DNA of 64,000 nucleotides from Prostheceraeus crozeri (Eukaryota > Platyhelminthes > Polycladida > Euryleptidae). The stretch is from NCBI GenBank assembly GCA_907163375.1, contig CAJQUW010010482.1:147849-211848 (forward strand), given 5' to 3'. The notes under the pieces were generated by a model. That model was given only the letters and a program-made list of their open reading frames with translations. It was not told the origin of the DNA and ran no database searches. Below are positions 10,654 to 22,754 of the stretch, one piece after another (position 1 is the first letter of the stretch; each line of letters starts with the position of its first letter). The translations under genes and the position numbers were made by a program.

Positions 10654-12529
10654 TTACTTCTCATCTAGGGCATTCAGTCGATGCATAATGGAACGTCTGG
10701 AAAGGCATAGCAAATATATTTGCGGTACAATTACAACATAGAGCACGCCGATGACTGCCACACCTTTAGTCACTTTTGGTTTACAGATCAGGGTTTCTGT
10801 GCTAATTTTCAAAACAAGAAATATGAAGAGCAACATTGCACTTCTTGCATCGGATTTTTGATCTTGCAGAGCACATTGGACAAACTCCGCCCTTGATGGT
10901 TGTATCAATAGGCCAATGATTCATGCCATCATATCTGAGGGTAGAATTCTGCAGTTGCGAAACTTTTGCCCTGCGACCAGAACGCTTTCTTTCCTCTCCA
11001 TGTCGAGTAAGAGCTGAAATCACAACTTCTCGAGTAAACTGAAGCAGAGATATTTGTGGATTCTTCACATCTTGGTAAAATCTCCATGAGTTTACCATTA
11101 ATGCATTAATAATCCATGAGAAAAGAGGGTAATACCACTTGCGACATCAAGTACGGATTCGATATAAAGAAACTTGCTGATCAAACAGGTCTACGCCTCC
11201 CATATGTTTGTTATATTCAGTAATTGGTTTCGGAACCTTTAGATTGATATGGTTTCTTGTAGACCGATCCCATCGCCGGACGTACTTGAATGGCTCGATC
11301 TCAAAGCAGTTCGATGCACAGAGTGCACTTTTGTTGTCATTCCATTGTACTATGATATTGTTACCATCTGACTTTGAATCGATCGTACTCCGAGGAGTTT
11401 TCTCAAATACTTTCTTGTTCTGCAATGGACAATCTCAAAGTCGATTTGACCGAATCGTTCCGGTAATTCCAATTCCACTGTTTCTCAAATCGTCAAACAT
11501 TTCCAGTGAAGTAAAGTAGTTATCAACAAAGATGGAAGCACCACTAGGTGCGTTGCACTTCTCGGCTAAAGATCGAACAATGTCTCCAGAATGACCAAGA
11601 CCGAATGTTTTGATATGAGTGCCAGCACCTGCGTAAGGTTCCGCGTGATACAAATACCCGCTAGATGATGCTAAACACCAGCACTTGTATCCAAACTTTA
11701 TTGGTTTGCTTGCCATGTATTGTTTACTACTGTGATGACCATAGTACTTTACCATTGCTTCATCGATCGATAAATTTTGTGTAAGAGGAAACACTTTCGC
11801 CTTTTTGTTAAAGAAATCAAATTAAGGTATCACCTTGAAATATTTGTCGTCATTCATCAAGCTACTGTCAATAAAATGTAGGTGTTTAAAAATGGACAGG
11901 AAACGGTCACGACACATGCAGTTTCCAGGACAATCACCATTTACATCGAAGTCTTCAGACCAGTGTAATTGTGTACTGGGTAGGCGCATATACCCTGAGC
12001 GGAGTAAAATCGCGATGAAAGTTATCATTTCGTCGGATGTCACGTTTAGAAATTTACCGCTATTAGTTCCATATAGATTTGTTTGTTCCACCAGTAATTA
12101 AATAAGTTCAGCATCTGAAACAATCATAAGGCAAATTTATGCCCGACCGAAGATTATGAAATGACGTAAAATATGAAGTAAAGTCTTTGTCCAACTTGAG
12201 TGGCTTGAAATGATCAGAGCCAGTCCAATTTCATTTTTCAATTTTCTTCGTTTCGGTGGTGGTGCTTCACAATCATCTTGTGATGGTATCTCCGCTTCAG
12301 ACTGTAAGATTCGACGTGGTAAATTATGAAAGCAATGACTCGCTTCATCATCAGAAGTATCACTATCTTTGTCGGTCCCCACATGTGGATTTTCTGTGGG
12401 TGGGATAATTATCATTTCCTGAACGTCTTGGTTTTGAACGTCGCTGTCATTATGTGCCGTTATCATTTCGATTGCCTCATCCACAGTAAGCTTTGATCGT
12501 CTCCTCATCGTCGTCAATGTCATAGACAA
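10654..12529 (-). pseudogene. piggyBac pB1 transposase, right copy (broken)
   Basis: Same architecture and same frameshifts as the left copy at 906-2781: acidic N-terminus with a PPPKRRK stretch, three catalytic aspartates (LSIDEAM, FVDNYFTS, MGGVDLFDQ) and a Cys-rich C-terminus. The shared lesions show the gene was dead before the block duplicated. Confidence 0.88.
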
Positions 12530-12656
12530 ATTCTAAGAATTGGTGAATCATTGTCGGGCTCTGCTATTTTACGAGGCAGAATGAAGCAATAACTAAAAAT
12601 AGATCTGCTACAATGAGAAAGACCATAGAAATTGGACGTATAAACTCCTGATTCCA

Positions 12657-12703
12657 GATATTCATTATGCGCTACTCTGCTAACCGTCGCAATTGTAACG
12701 TGA
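12657..12703. repeat. LINE target-site duplication, 3'-side copy
   Basis: GATATTCATTATGCGCTACT and the ~27 following bases up to AACGTGA reappear at about 51346-51392 with two mismatches in ~47 bp. This copy sits directly against the LINE's 3' tail, the other against the LINE's 5' end. That arrangement is what a target-site duplication predicts, although 47 bp is long for one. The same sequence is at 2909-2955 in the left block copy. Confidence 0.75.
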
Positions 12704-12840
12704 TGATGATAAGGATGATAAATTTTTATATTTAGAATTGAAAATCATGCAATTGCACTTACAAAAAGAGCACATAATGTACATGTATATACAAAATCAG
12801 CAGTAAAAATTAGAACAAGAAGTGATGCTCAAACATAAAG

Positions 12841-14440
12841 GCGATTGTAAATACTTATGCTAGACGGAATGAAAGACGAGTGGCGGCGTTTTGACTAAAT
12901 TCGTGGCACTAGAAAATGCTTTGAGAAACGGTGAATTGGAGGCACTAAATGATGAAAAAGTTGCGTCGGGTTCATCATGGAACGAAGCACTTTCATCGAT
13001 TGTTGATTGCGTCGAATGTACAGGGGAGTAAATGAACCACATTGGCAGTCTCGACCACATATGATGCGATGGCAACGGCACCTTATAGCCTCAAGCCTGT
13101 TGTTTTCGAGATGATTCATACCAATAAAAAGTGGATTGCAAAATTCAAGTGTACTTGTAATGAAAGAGTGGTAAAAGGTAATCATATCTCGTTTGTTGAG
13201 TACATTTTTCAGCTTGAGTAGAAGATACAATTTCCGGTTTGCTTTTTTACTCACAGTATCTATATGACACTTCCATGACAAATTATCCGCATATGTAATA
13301 CCCAAAACATTTACCTTCGAAGACACTTCATATGAACAAGTCAATGGCATTGAGTTGGACTCTCTAAACAACATTATCTTTGTTTTAGCTTTATTGAGGT
13401 TTGAACCATTACTGGAGCACCAAGAATCAACGTGCTGTTCCTCTCCACAAATGATTGCATCTATGTTATGCGAATCCGTTGCTCGAATAGGAATCAAAGA
13501 TATGATATCATCGGCAAACTTGACCATGACTGAAGTGGAGCAATGGGTCGTCAATGAACGCATATGTGTTGCAAAAAGGTAAGGTGCTATGACTGAGCCT
13601 TGTGGGATACCTGAGATTGCAGCACGTGGAGAACTCAAAGTTGAGTCATCCAATCTCACGATCTGATGACGGTTGTGGAGGAAGTCACCACACCATGATA
13701 TGATCCGAGAAGGTAAACCGGATTGGGTCAATGACTTTAAAAGACAATCATGGTGAAGAAAATCAAAAGCCTTGCGCATGTCGAAAGACGGCATTATAAC
13801 GGAGCAGATATCTGAGTCGTCAAGGTTTGAAGTTATAAAATCATGCATGAGAATATGTGAATGCAAAACAGAATACTGTGGTCTGAATGCAAACTGGTTT
13901 GGACCATAGGCACCAACCAATTTATCTTTCACGGACACCAAGCCACACTTCTCCAGTAACTTTGTGAATACGGGTAATATTGAAATCGGACGCAATTCTT
14001 CGAGCTTTCGGGTATTAGACTTCTTAGGTATTGGTGACACATGAGAAACCTTCCATCTTGTCGGAATCTTGAGCTTTTCGATCGAAAGATTAAAGACATG
14101 AGCAAGCGGCTCTGTTAGGGCAACACCAGCTTCACGAAGGAGTTTCGGAGGGATGGATTCCATCACTACCGGCGGCTTTATTCACCTTCAACTTGCACAG
14201 CTAGTTGAAAACATCCATGACAAATATGATAGGATACCAGTCGTTGTCAGATGGACAATCCAGACGATCAAGAATTCTGTAATCGGCCAAACTTGAAAAA
14301 CTACCCTGAAAAGCGTCACTGATAGCTTCAACGGCTAACTGCGGTGTTTCATAGGTCTGGATGATTGAAGAGAGTGCCGATCCGAGAAGATTTGTTCATC
14401 ATATAATTTACTATCTTCCAGAGTCCATTGCTAGTTGACC
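12841..14440 (-). pseudogene. LINE reverse transcriptase (ORF2, RT part)
   Basis: The open part runs 14166-12895. RT landmarks in order: RPISILPVFTKLLEK (finger region), NQFAFRP, motif A region SFDMRKAFDFLHHD, motif B SGIPQGSVIAPYLF, motif C VKFADDIISL, then the thumb (LNKAKTKIM, LGITYADN). KAAGSDG, which should precede PPKLLREAG, is in another frame just upstream (14160-14185), so a frameshift lies there. A TAG just after LVPRI at about 12895 removes the last 24 codons that survive in the left copy. The RT copies LINE RNA at the target site. The clade call (CR1/Jockey group) is from motif style. Confidence 0.85.
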
Positions 14441-15216
14441 TTTATGATGACATCCACTTCTGCCTCGAATTATCGATCATTATCTTGATTTTGTTTTTAT
14501 AGTATAAATGAAGTTGAAAATTGCCACAACGAAATGCTCGGTACCGCTTATTGATCGTATCCTTTATTAATGGGGTTATCCACGGCTTGTCGTTTACAGT
14601 AGATGGAACAAAGGTGCAAGGTATGCATTTGGTAAATGCATTGTATATAATATCATACAGTATTTGGCACTTTACATCAATATCTGAATCTGATCGGGAG
14701 AAACTATGCCAGGAATATGACAACACACAACTTGTAAACGCCAAAACATGGCTTTCACGGTAATCATACAGTTTCTTGTAAGATATTATACAATTGGTTG
14801 AACTGCGAGAATTAAGAAAGAGTAATGGTCAGAATTTCCCAAGCTTGGGCCGACAGTCGCATCATGATATAGATCAACCAGGGAGTTATCAATCAAAACT
14901 CTATCCAAAAGCGAGTTGCCACGAGTAGCAGATGTAACAGTTTCCTTGAGACAAAAAAGTTGCTCAAGCAAAGTTGTGGAGAAGGTATTCAAATCACTAG
15001 TGATTTTTATCTTTATATCGGGCATGTCATTGGCGAAATGATCGACGTTATCAACAAGGCATTGTTCAATGTTCTTTTGATCATCAGCTCGAAGATTTGG
15101 AGGAATGTAGATCGCGATCAACAGCAATTTGAGTGGAGGAAATATGATCCATACATCCTCTAGGTGATATTGAGAAGAAATAGGAGGAATCAGGCGACTA
15201 CATGATAGGAAGTTGT
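14441..15216 (-). pseudogene. LINE ORF2: endonuclease C-half and EN-RT linker
   Basis: From 15216 down: HNFLSCSRLIPP, then LLLIAIYIPPNL, then the APE-endonuclease end TRGNSLLDRVLIDNS and GNSDHYSFL (SDH is the catalytic histidine region). It is followed at 14744-14442 by the linker phrase KPWITPLIKDTINKRYRA, a hallmark of CR1-like ORF2. The N-terminal half of the endonuclease is not here; it is at 50039-50272. The frame starts exactly at the inverted-repeat terminus at ~15217. Confidence 0.82.
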
Positions 15217-15310
15217 GTACACTGTAAACTGTACGATACGAAAACGAAGAGATTTTTCCTACGAAAGCGTATGTACAAATCGAGAATAACAAAATGTACC
15301 AGTGCATTTT

Positions 15311-15336
15311 GCTTTCGTACGTTCACGTACGAAAGC
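15311..15336. repeat. Perfect hairpin in the left subterminal region
   Basis: GCTTTCGTACGT at 15311-15322 and its exact reverse complement at 15325-15336, with a 2-nt spacer. It is two head-to-head copies of the GCTTTCGTA subterminal motif, plausibly a transposase-binding site. Confidence 0.85.
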
Positions 15337-15535
15337 GATATCCGCTTCCTGTTGGCGCAGAGCGGAGTCAGTTCTATATTGGTTAATTTTGATTTCCCTA
15401 GCGAGGCTTTGGTTGCGGTCAATGAGCGTCCCCGATTAATTATTCTTCTATCTTTATACACTTCTTGTAAACAAATATAGGTAGATTTCCATAAGGTCAT
15501 TGAAACCTAAAATTCAATGCAGTTAAATCCCATTT

Positions 15536-15559
15536 TCTCTCTCTCTCTCTCTCTCTCTG
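15536..15559. repeat. CT dinucleotide microsatellite
   Basis: An uninterrupted run of (TC)n of about 24 bp, followed by a GTGCGTGCGTCTGTGCGTG-like stretch. Confidence 0.9.
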
Positions 15560-18500
15560 TCCGAGGTGTACTGTGCGTGCGTCTGTGCGTGTTTTCATTT
15601 CCTTCATTGCAATTCATTCCCGAGATATTTGGAGAACAACCATGAATTTTGTGTCAGTCTATTAAAATAAAACAAATACGAGAAATAACATTTATCCCGT
15701 TAAATGCCGATATAATTCAGAATGGAAAAAGCTTGATTACAAAAGATTACATGTCATCAGATGATTCTGGTCTGTCTTTGAAATTGAAGCTAGCAAAAAA
15801 TAATAAAAGTCATAGCCAAACGGTCCTCCCCCGCCACTCCATCGGCCTCGATGATAATGTCCTGTATTACCACATAGGGCTGGATTCGCGACGGTTCTTC
15901 CAATACGCAGTGGTTCCTGTTGAGGAAAGAAGCGGAATTTCAGCATATTAAATACATAACTTGCTTGAGACAAAATTGAACCTGTTTACAAAAGGATATT
16001 AGTCTTCTCATAGGATATTTATGTACCAAGCATTATTCAGAATAATAAATGTGTAATTTCAGATACAGTCATCTGATAGCAGGAATAACAGCAACCTATG
16101 CATATAAGTTATGTAAATAGTGACTTCCCTAGCGGTAATTTTGGACCGGTATTTTCTGGCAAAAGTTAACCTCTTGGCTACAATTCAATACTACATGTAC
16201 TGACTGAATATCGCATAACGAATATCGTTTGACGAATTTAGCACACTCACATTTTTACATTGTCATTGTAATAAGATATCTGTGTATTGTATACACTCCA
16301 TGTATCATGTAATCCTAATCGCAATGATTTTACCATAGAATCATATTACAATGCAACTGTGAGCATGTTTGAATTCGAACAGCAATGAATAACTACGACA
16401 CGCAGACTAGTTTATCAAGGGCATTGCTATGTACGAGTCCGCGTCAGCAATATGACATTGATGGACATATGCATGTGTCGCAGTGTCACTGTTGTAGACT
16501 TCTCTTAGAAGCTATGACTGTTTCATTGCCGGACGGTTAGCCAATTCAAATTTTAATGCTCCATAGTTTCATTTATTGGACACATACTGTAGCTTGAATT
16601 CTACATTTCTTATAGAATGCGTACATCGTGCAAGTGAAAATTGATTTGGAGAGATTCAATGCAAATTTTCATACATAATTTCCTAAAAATGCTCTATGAA
16701 ACAGACAACAAGCTGAAATATGAATACTGATGTCTCGAGCATACTGTATTTTGGATAAAATTGAGCGTTCATGTTGCATAACGGATAAATTTGGCAAATC
16801 CACAATTCTGCATTCAACAGCATATAATGAATTTTTGTGAATGGGTTTTGATATTGTTTTATCGGCTCAGAGATGAGAAAGGTTAGTCAAAAGTGACCAA
16901 CGACTTATTTGCTTCTAGACTTCTATAAAACAGAGAAATATATATTTCCGCACCAACTCGTCAATGGTGTTCAATCAACCATCAATATTTCAACACCTCG
17001 TTATTTCTTAAGAGTGTAAAAATGCAAGCAATTTTTTGAAACTGATGTCAATGGCAAATTGGAACCTTGCCAATTGGTAGCTTCAGTATTGTTCAGACCC
17101 CTAGGACGTTGAAAGAACTCATCCACAGGTTTTGCGATCATGATAAAAATGTATAACTTTCTTGATGCAATCGCATCTAATCTGATATGACGTGCATCAG
17201 TATGAACTTATTGACACGATCAGCGATTGTGAATGTGAACATTTGTCATGCTAATAGTAGTTTTCCCACTTTATTTAGTGCATCTCTTAATTGCTAAATT
17301 ACTGAGTGCATCTACTACTCAATGTTTGCTATCTATGTCCTATACTGTTGAACTTATTTGGTGCTACTTTGCATATCTCTACTGTGAGGAGAAATTTGTA
17401 TTATTTATGTACATTGTGTATATACTGTTTATTACATTAATTAGCACTATACCAGAGTACTCGGAACTACTTTCTCCTCTGGTTCAAATGCTATGGGATT
17501 TAGTAAAATGATCTCCATTGCTGGACAGTAAACATCAAATATCACTGATTTCTGATATTAAAAATAATGGGAAGGCAATTTCTAGGTTATATATAATCTC
17601 ATTGCTGGACACTTAAGTCTGCAATAAGGACTATCAGACTCGACTGTTAACGCAGCCTTTTCTTCACATAGTCATTGCTTTCCTCTCAAATGTGCTCGCA
17701 GTTATACATTGCAATGCACACTTTTATCATTGAGAAATCCAGTGTTCCTACTCTCATTTCTCAAAAAATTCGGGTATCGGAAAAATATTCGGGCATGTTT
17801 CTTAAATAGTAATATTAATCGTTGTATATATTTGAGCATATTGGGATATTTCGAGTACCTATGCTCGAGTAAAGTTCCTCATTTTAAGCTATTAAGTTCG
17901 ATTTCAGCTCTCTAATTGCACCTGACGCTAATTGAATGCAAATCTGAACCAGAGCCGGTAGCGACAACATATTGTAGAATGCTTGAATTGATAACTTAAC
18001 TTACAACCGAAAATTTTAGCGAAGCATTCTTATATAGGTACTCTAATACACAGTAAGAACAATTTTGCTAATTAACCTTGGAAAATCTTTATCAAATCTT
18101 ATCAATTTTTGTCTTCTTTGTAAAAGAAAAAAGGATTTTCAGTTACCTTTAATAACTATAGCTGTATGCCTAATATTTCTTACACGTCATATCACACCAC
18201 ACATGCAGACCACGAAAGCACTACCCTGTAACTTGGCTTTCACAAAACTAGTTTAGTTTAGCGTGAGTTGTATTTTTCTTGATTTGTATGATTTTTATTC
18301 AACTGAAAATATATCTTTCTATTCTATTCTATTCTAGTAGGATTTTGTGATGTAATAGATATCAAAATTATGCAAGTGCTACTCCCAATAGTAAAACATA
18401 GCTGAACCAGGGATGTCTATTAATCATAGAAAGTGTCAGGGATTTCCAACTCTCAATCCCTAGGATTTAGCGTAGGCCGGTTTTCTGGCGAATTAGGTTT

Positions 18501-19070
18501 CTGGACATATTGGCTTTCATGAGTTATAGGAACCTTTATTTCACCAATCAACTGGATACGATTGTGAGCAGTTACACAACGGTTGTTCAATTGTTCCCGA
18601 ATTTCAAGAAAATGATCTAAATGCAGATGTATCATTGCAATTATCAGAAAAATTGTCAGGCGCCTGAAGAACACAAATTTTCTCTTTCTTTTCGAGCGAA
18701 GATAGATGGAAAGTATTATAGGACGTTTTCAGACTGTGCAGCTGAATTTATGATCAATTGATGCAAGCCAATTATTTCTAATAAACTTCAATCAGTGGAC
18801 GAGATAAAATAATGAATAGGGTGGCGTAGCTGAGGTTCGGCAATGTGTTTCACTGAGAAATTGTTTGAGCTTTTGTGATCCTTCTGAACTAGTGAACAGA
18901 GAGTTTCGATTTGTGAAATGATTATCTGTCTTTAGATAAAGTATGAATATCCACCGAAAGTACTCTGTAAAATTTGCTTCATCAATTTTGAAGTCAGTGA
19001 AGATACAGGTAAGAGATGTATGACAAATGCACGGATGGGTTTTCTAAAACGAAGACTCAACCATCATTGC
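15560..19070. other. Long AT-rich non-coding stretch
   Basis: No frame above ~110 codons and none with recognisable motifs. A small (TTCTA)n run lies at ~18312-18333. Frames at 15649-15951, 17248-17511 and 18453-18674 look like chance. This would be left interior sequence of the 34.8-kb segment. Confidence 0.5.
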
Positions 19071-19077
19071 TAGAATA

Positions 19078-19272
19078 CTACGGAATTTTTATACGCGAGT
19101 CATCAGCATGTCCAATAATGTGTTTTCCGCAACATCTAAGAGATGACAAAATCTTCATCTCATCACACACCACAACTTGTCCAGGAGAACTTGAAAATAT
19201 GCAGTTTTTGAAAATTTCTATTGCTTCTGACTCCGAACCAATATTTTGGAAGTTTTCAATGTTTTCCATCAA
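19078..19272 (-). pseudogene. Possible DDE transposase scrap (THAP/P-like)
   Basis: The minus strand encodes a segment with GQVVVCDEMKI followed by a hydrophilic stretch and GHADDSRI. A 'V(L/V)..DEMKI' box is the first catalytic aspartate context in a group of animal P/THAP-related transposases. Only about 65 codons are open and the flanks do not extend the match convincingly. Confidence 0.25.
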
Positions 19273-19342
19273 TGTAGTTGGATGTGGAAATGGAAGAAAA
19301 AATCATTTAGTATTATTTATTGTTTGCTGTATACAATTTTGA

Positions 19343-20590
19343 TGATATCAAAATAATCAGTGATGCATTATACCTGCCCCATTAAATTCAATTTCAGACA
19401 ACTCAATTAATTCTAAACGGATTTTTGGGTCTTCATTCAAATTTGTTGGATTATTTCATTCAGCTAATGATTTGATCGATTTGATAATGTCATTCATAGT
19501 TTTCTACAGCACATTTCCCAAATCTCTCTAATATATACTAGAAACCAAGCATTGTGGGTGAAATTGAATATCAATAAGCTTGAAGCAAAACTATTTGACG
19601 CCTTCATCAGTAAGCATCCATGATCAAGAATTTCTGACGGTGATATTAAACCCGACATTGTCTGTGCATGAAATCCGTACATTCTCTGATTCCGATTTTA
19701 AGTTGATTTTCAGTTGGAATTTTTCGTGACTAAATATATGCTCCACGAAAAATACCTATAGGGTAGTTAATGAATGAATCGAAAAATGATAGATTGCATG
19801 GCTATCAGATGCCCACTTCTTATTAAATTCTTTGGCGTATTGTAAGACCAGTGTCATGCACTTGTTTTCTATTAACTGATGATGTTAGGAATGGCGTTCA
19901 TCCACGTGTCTCCATTTTTCCATTTCTGATTGGAAATTACAATTTACGACCGTGCACTTTCTCAACATCTTTGATGAAAATTCTGCAATCTGTATTTTCA
20001 AACCGTCCAAACCTAAATCCTACAGACTGAGAGTTGGAAGTCCCTATCACTTTCTAAGTTTCATAGACATCCCTGACTGAACAAACAACAATGAGGTTGT
20101 TTAACTCAAAATTTATGAGATAGTTGCTACATGGATTTTTCGTTCAACAATTCTACTTTGTCAATCTACTGGCGCGAATTTTTGTCTATTCATATCATTC
20201 TAAATCTTCATTCACATGACTAATGGGATTATAGAATGAATTTCATTAAATCATCATTCATCACATTACATGCATTTTTCAATTAGTTCTCATGGTAGGT
20301 GCTGTACTTTCTATGGTAGAATTCCGGTTTGATCTCTACGTGTATGTCACACCAGACAGAAATCACAATACAACATTAATCTGGATTTTTGAGGGCAACA
20401 ATGTAGGACATTTGAAGGCGACCTGAAAATGACCTACATCGTTGCCCGAAAAAATAGATGTTAATACTGTTGTGCGTAATTGAAATGGTCTCGGCAGCAA
20501 TGTAGGAAAAAGCGGGCACGATGATATGAATACATATGCAGATATACGCTAGCTGAAATTTCTTCAAATATCTTTCACATGCATAGATAT
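19343..20590. other. Non-coding; nothing recognised
   Basis: AT-rich sequence without motifs. Its right end, ATAGATAT at 20583-20590, is the target duplication of the next element. Confidence 0.4.
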
Positions 20591-20705
20591 CATGGTTGGC
20601 CGGTAAAAACCACCCTGGTTTTTGCCACCTGGTAAAAACCTAGTAAAAACCACCAGCTTTTGTCACCATTTTTTGGCTAAAACTGGCAAAAACTATTTTT
20701 CCAGG

Positions 20706-20900
20706 ATTACTACTTAATCAAATAGAGGACCTGGGTATGACATAATTGTTCGCAATTGGTGAAAACCCCAGTGTGGCTGATATTAGCCTGTTAGTGCTGG
20801 TCGAAGGATCTCGGCAATTTGAAAAGAAGTGACGTTTTTGTCTTAAGGATAACATCAGCCACACTGGGGTTTTCACCAATTGCGGACAATTACTACTTAA
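20706..20900. mobile_element. Small foldback insertion nested in the hAT element
   Basis: The 12-mer ATTACTACTTAA occurs at 20706-20717 and again at 20889-20900. Between them are two long inverted arms: CGCAATTGGTGAAAACCCCA plus GTGTGGCTGAT on the left (20751-20781) and its reverse complement on the right (20854-20884). The arms are nearly perfect and the loop is ~70 bp. This is the form of a MITE or foldback element with a direct repeat at its edges. Confidence 0.65.
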
Positions 20901-21879
20901 GTTTTTTGGGTACTAAGGCATCATCGTCACTCTTTACTTTATTGATGAACGCTAGTCGCAATAAGTTCATTTTACTTTTTCATCATTCGATAAACATTTA
21001 GGCCTGTATTTTCACAATTCAAACTTATCAATATCGCATTTCAATCAAGAATATGTTCCAAGTACAGGTGTAAGAATATGAATTATTATAAAAAATGTTG
21101 TTATAAAGCTGTTGTGCATTCTTCTAAGCGTGCACGCATTTTGTTGCTTCACAAATTTCATTCATTGTAAGATGCAACAGACGTCCATGCTGGAGGGAAT
21201 AACTTGGCTCTATGTAAAAGATCGAAAACAGGCATTCCATGTTAGAAGCTAGAAGGGCAAGAAAATGTAGAAATCTGGCCTCGGATTTCTACGATTAACC
21301 TGCCTGCTGATCTAATGGAAGAGAGTATCTTCTAAATCTGTGGCAAATGTCCCATAGCCATTGTGATTACACGAATATTACTATGAAATTCATCCCGCAC
21401 TCCCAGAAGGACTAGATTAAAAAAATTGCCCTTCAACATTTTTCATGTCATGGCAATTTACCCTCATATATTTAGAGGATAAGGTGATGTTAAATGAATT
21501 TCATACCGAAAGAAAAGCTTTGATTTGAGCTCAAAATATGGAGATTTCAAGAACTTAAACAAACTTGAATATCACAATAATGTCACAATCATTTGTCGCT
21601 CTCAGATTCTACAATAAACACGATCAATTTTACAGCTTACTGGAAATGTTCTTTTGGTGAGATTATAACTGAAGCTGTTCAGACATACACTATACCTCAC
21701 TTTATCAACATTGCTGCTGCGAACAATGCTATTTAATTAATTTTTTGTCTTCCAAATCATGATTTTCTGCTCCAGTCACAAGTATTAGTACATTCAGTAT
21801 ATTTCTAAAAAAAGTAGAAATGCACTCTAAGTGACTGTTGCACATTGCTTGATTTGGGAGCTGAGATTTTCCGGTGCAG

Positions 21880-21935
21880 ACGCTTTTTGATAGAGTGTTC
21901 TCTCTGTGTTCATGAGACCCGGGTTCGAATTTAGA
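21880..21935 (+). ncRNA. tRNA-like scrap (possible SINE head)
   Basis: TAGAGTGTTCTCTCTGTG, then CATGAGACCCGGGTTCGAAT, resembles the D-arm to T-arm part of a tRNA, including a B-box-like GGTTCGAAT at 21922-21930. The anticodon arm does not fold into a 7-nt loop and no acceptor stem is present, so it is not a functional tRNA. It may be a SINE relic or chance. Confidence 0.25.
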
Positions 21936-22754
21936 TCTGATGAAACCTAAGCTACTATTAAAATACACTCTGCATTCTTACTGAACACTCAACACAGAAG
22001 AATGACAGTGGGATTATTGAAGGTCGTCCACATGAGGAAAGTGGTTTGCTTAATTTAGTTCTATGTATAAACCACTTTTATTCATATATCTATTTTCATC
22101 TTTTTCATTCATTTGATGATAATTCTGCAAGTATTTAACAACTTCTATTACATGAACCGAAGAACCAAAATGGTGCTGAAGTCTACATTTGTTCTTAAAT
22201 CACAAGGAAAGGACAGAGCAGTCGCAAACAGAAGACAACATCGAATGCCGCTCGTGATAAAAACATATCATGTAGTTCTATCACATAATGAATGTCATGT
22301 TTTGGAAGATAAGAGTTGCAAATTGCAAACCCACATGGATCATAATACTCAAACCCCAACTTGCTGTGGATCATTTCGTGAAGAAATTGAATCATTTTTC
22401 GGAATTTTAGTTTTAGCCGGTTTTTACCAGTTTTAGCCAGTTTTAGCCGGTTTTTACCGGGTTTTTACCACTTAGTGGCAAAAACCATTTTTACCCGGCA
22501 AAAAGCCAACCCTGATAGATACAGATATCATCATTACGGATACATTGTTACCTTCTTTTTTCAACATTGTACCATAGCTAAATTACGCACAATAAGAATT
22601 GTCAACAATTCCTTTTACACTATTATTGACACAAACTGCAATATCAATTGTCATTTTTACACCGTAAGTTGTAAATTTCTCGCCGTAAGCTGTCAATGAT
22701 TGCCTGACAACTTTGAAGCTATTGCGATCCGTATCCACTCACTGGAATATCGCT

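Larger units (their letters stand above)
9749..13633. repeat. Right copy of the 9,748-bp-offset duplicated block
   Basis: Exact counterpart of 1-3885. Beyond 13633 it keeps the 114 bp that the left copy has deleted (AA microhomology at the breakpoint) and continues into a much longer LINE. It is therefore the parental arrangement, and the left copy is the rearranged one. Confidence 0.95.
20591..22514. mobile_element. Non-autonomous hAT-type element, complete with 8-bp target duplication
   Basis: The left end is CATGGTTGGCCGGTAAAAAC; the right end read inward is CAGGGTTGGC...CGGGTAAAAATGG. Both continue with GGTTTTTGCCAC and GGTAAAAACC phrases, so the terminal inverted repeats and subterminal repeats agree. 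Flanking 8-mers are ATAGATAT (20583-20590) and ATAGATAC (22515-22522), 7 of 8 matching, the hAT target size. The 1.92-kb interior has no transposase; a 107-codon frame at 22113-22436 is unrecognised. GGTTTTTACC-type repeats cluster in the last 120 bp. Confidence 0.78.

Noticed and set aside
15737-15973. Possible CCHC-knuckle-like protein (CGNTGHYHRG)
   Set aside because: Only one cysteine of the CX2CX4HX4C pattern is present, and nothing gag-like surrounds it.
21880-21935. Functional tRNA gene
   Set aside because: There is no acceptor stem and the anticodon arm does not close to a 7-nt loop.
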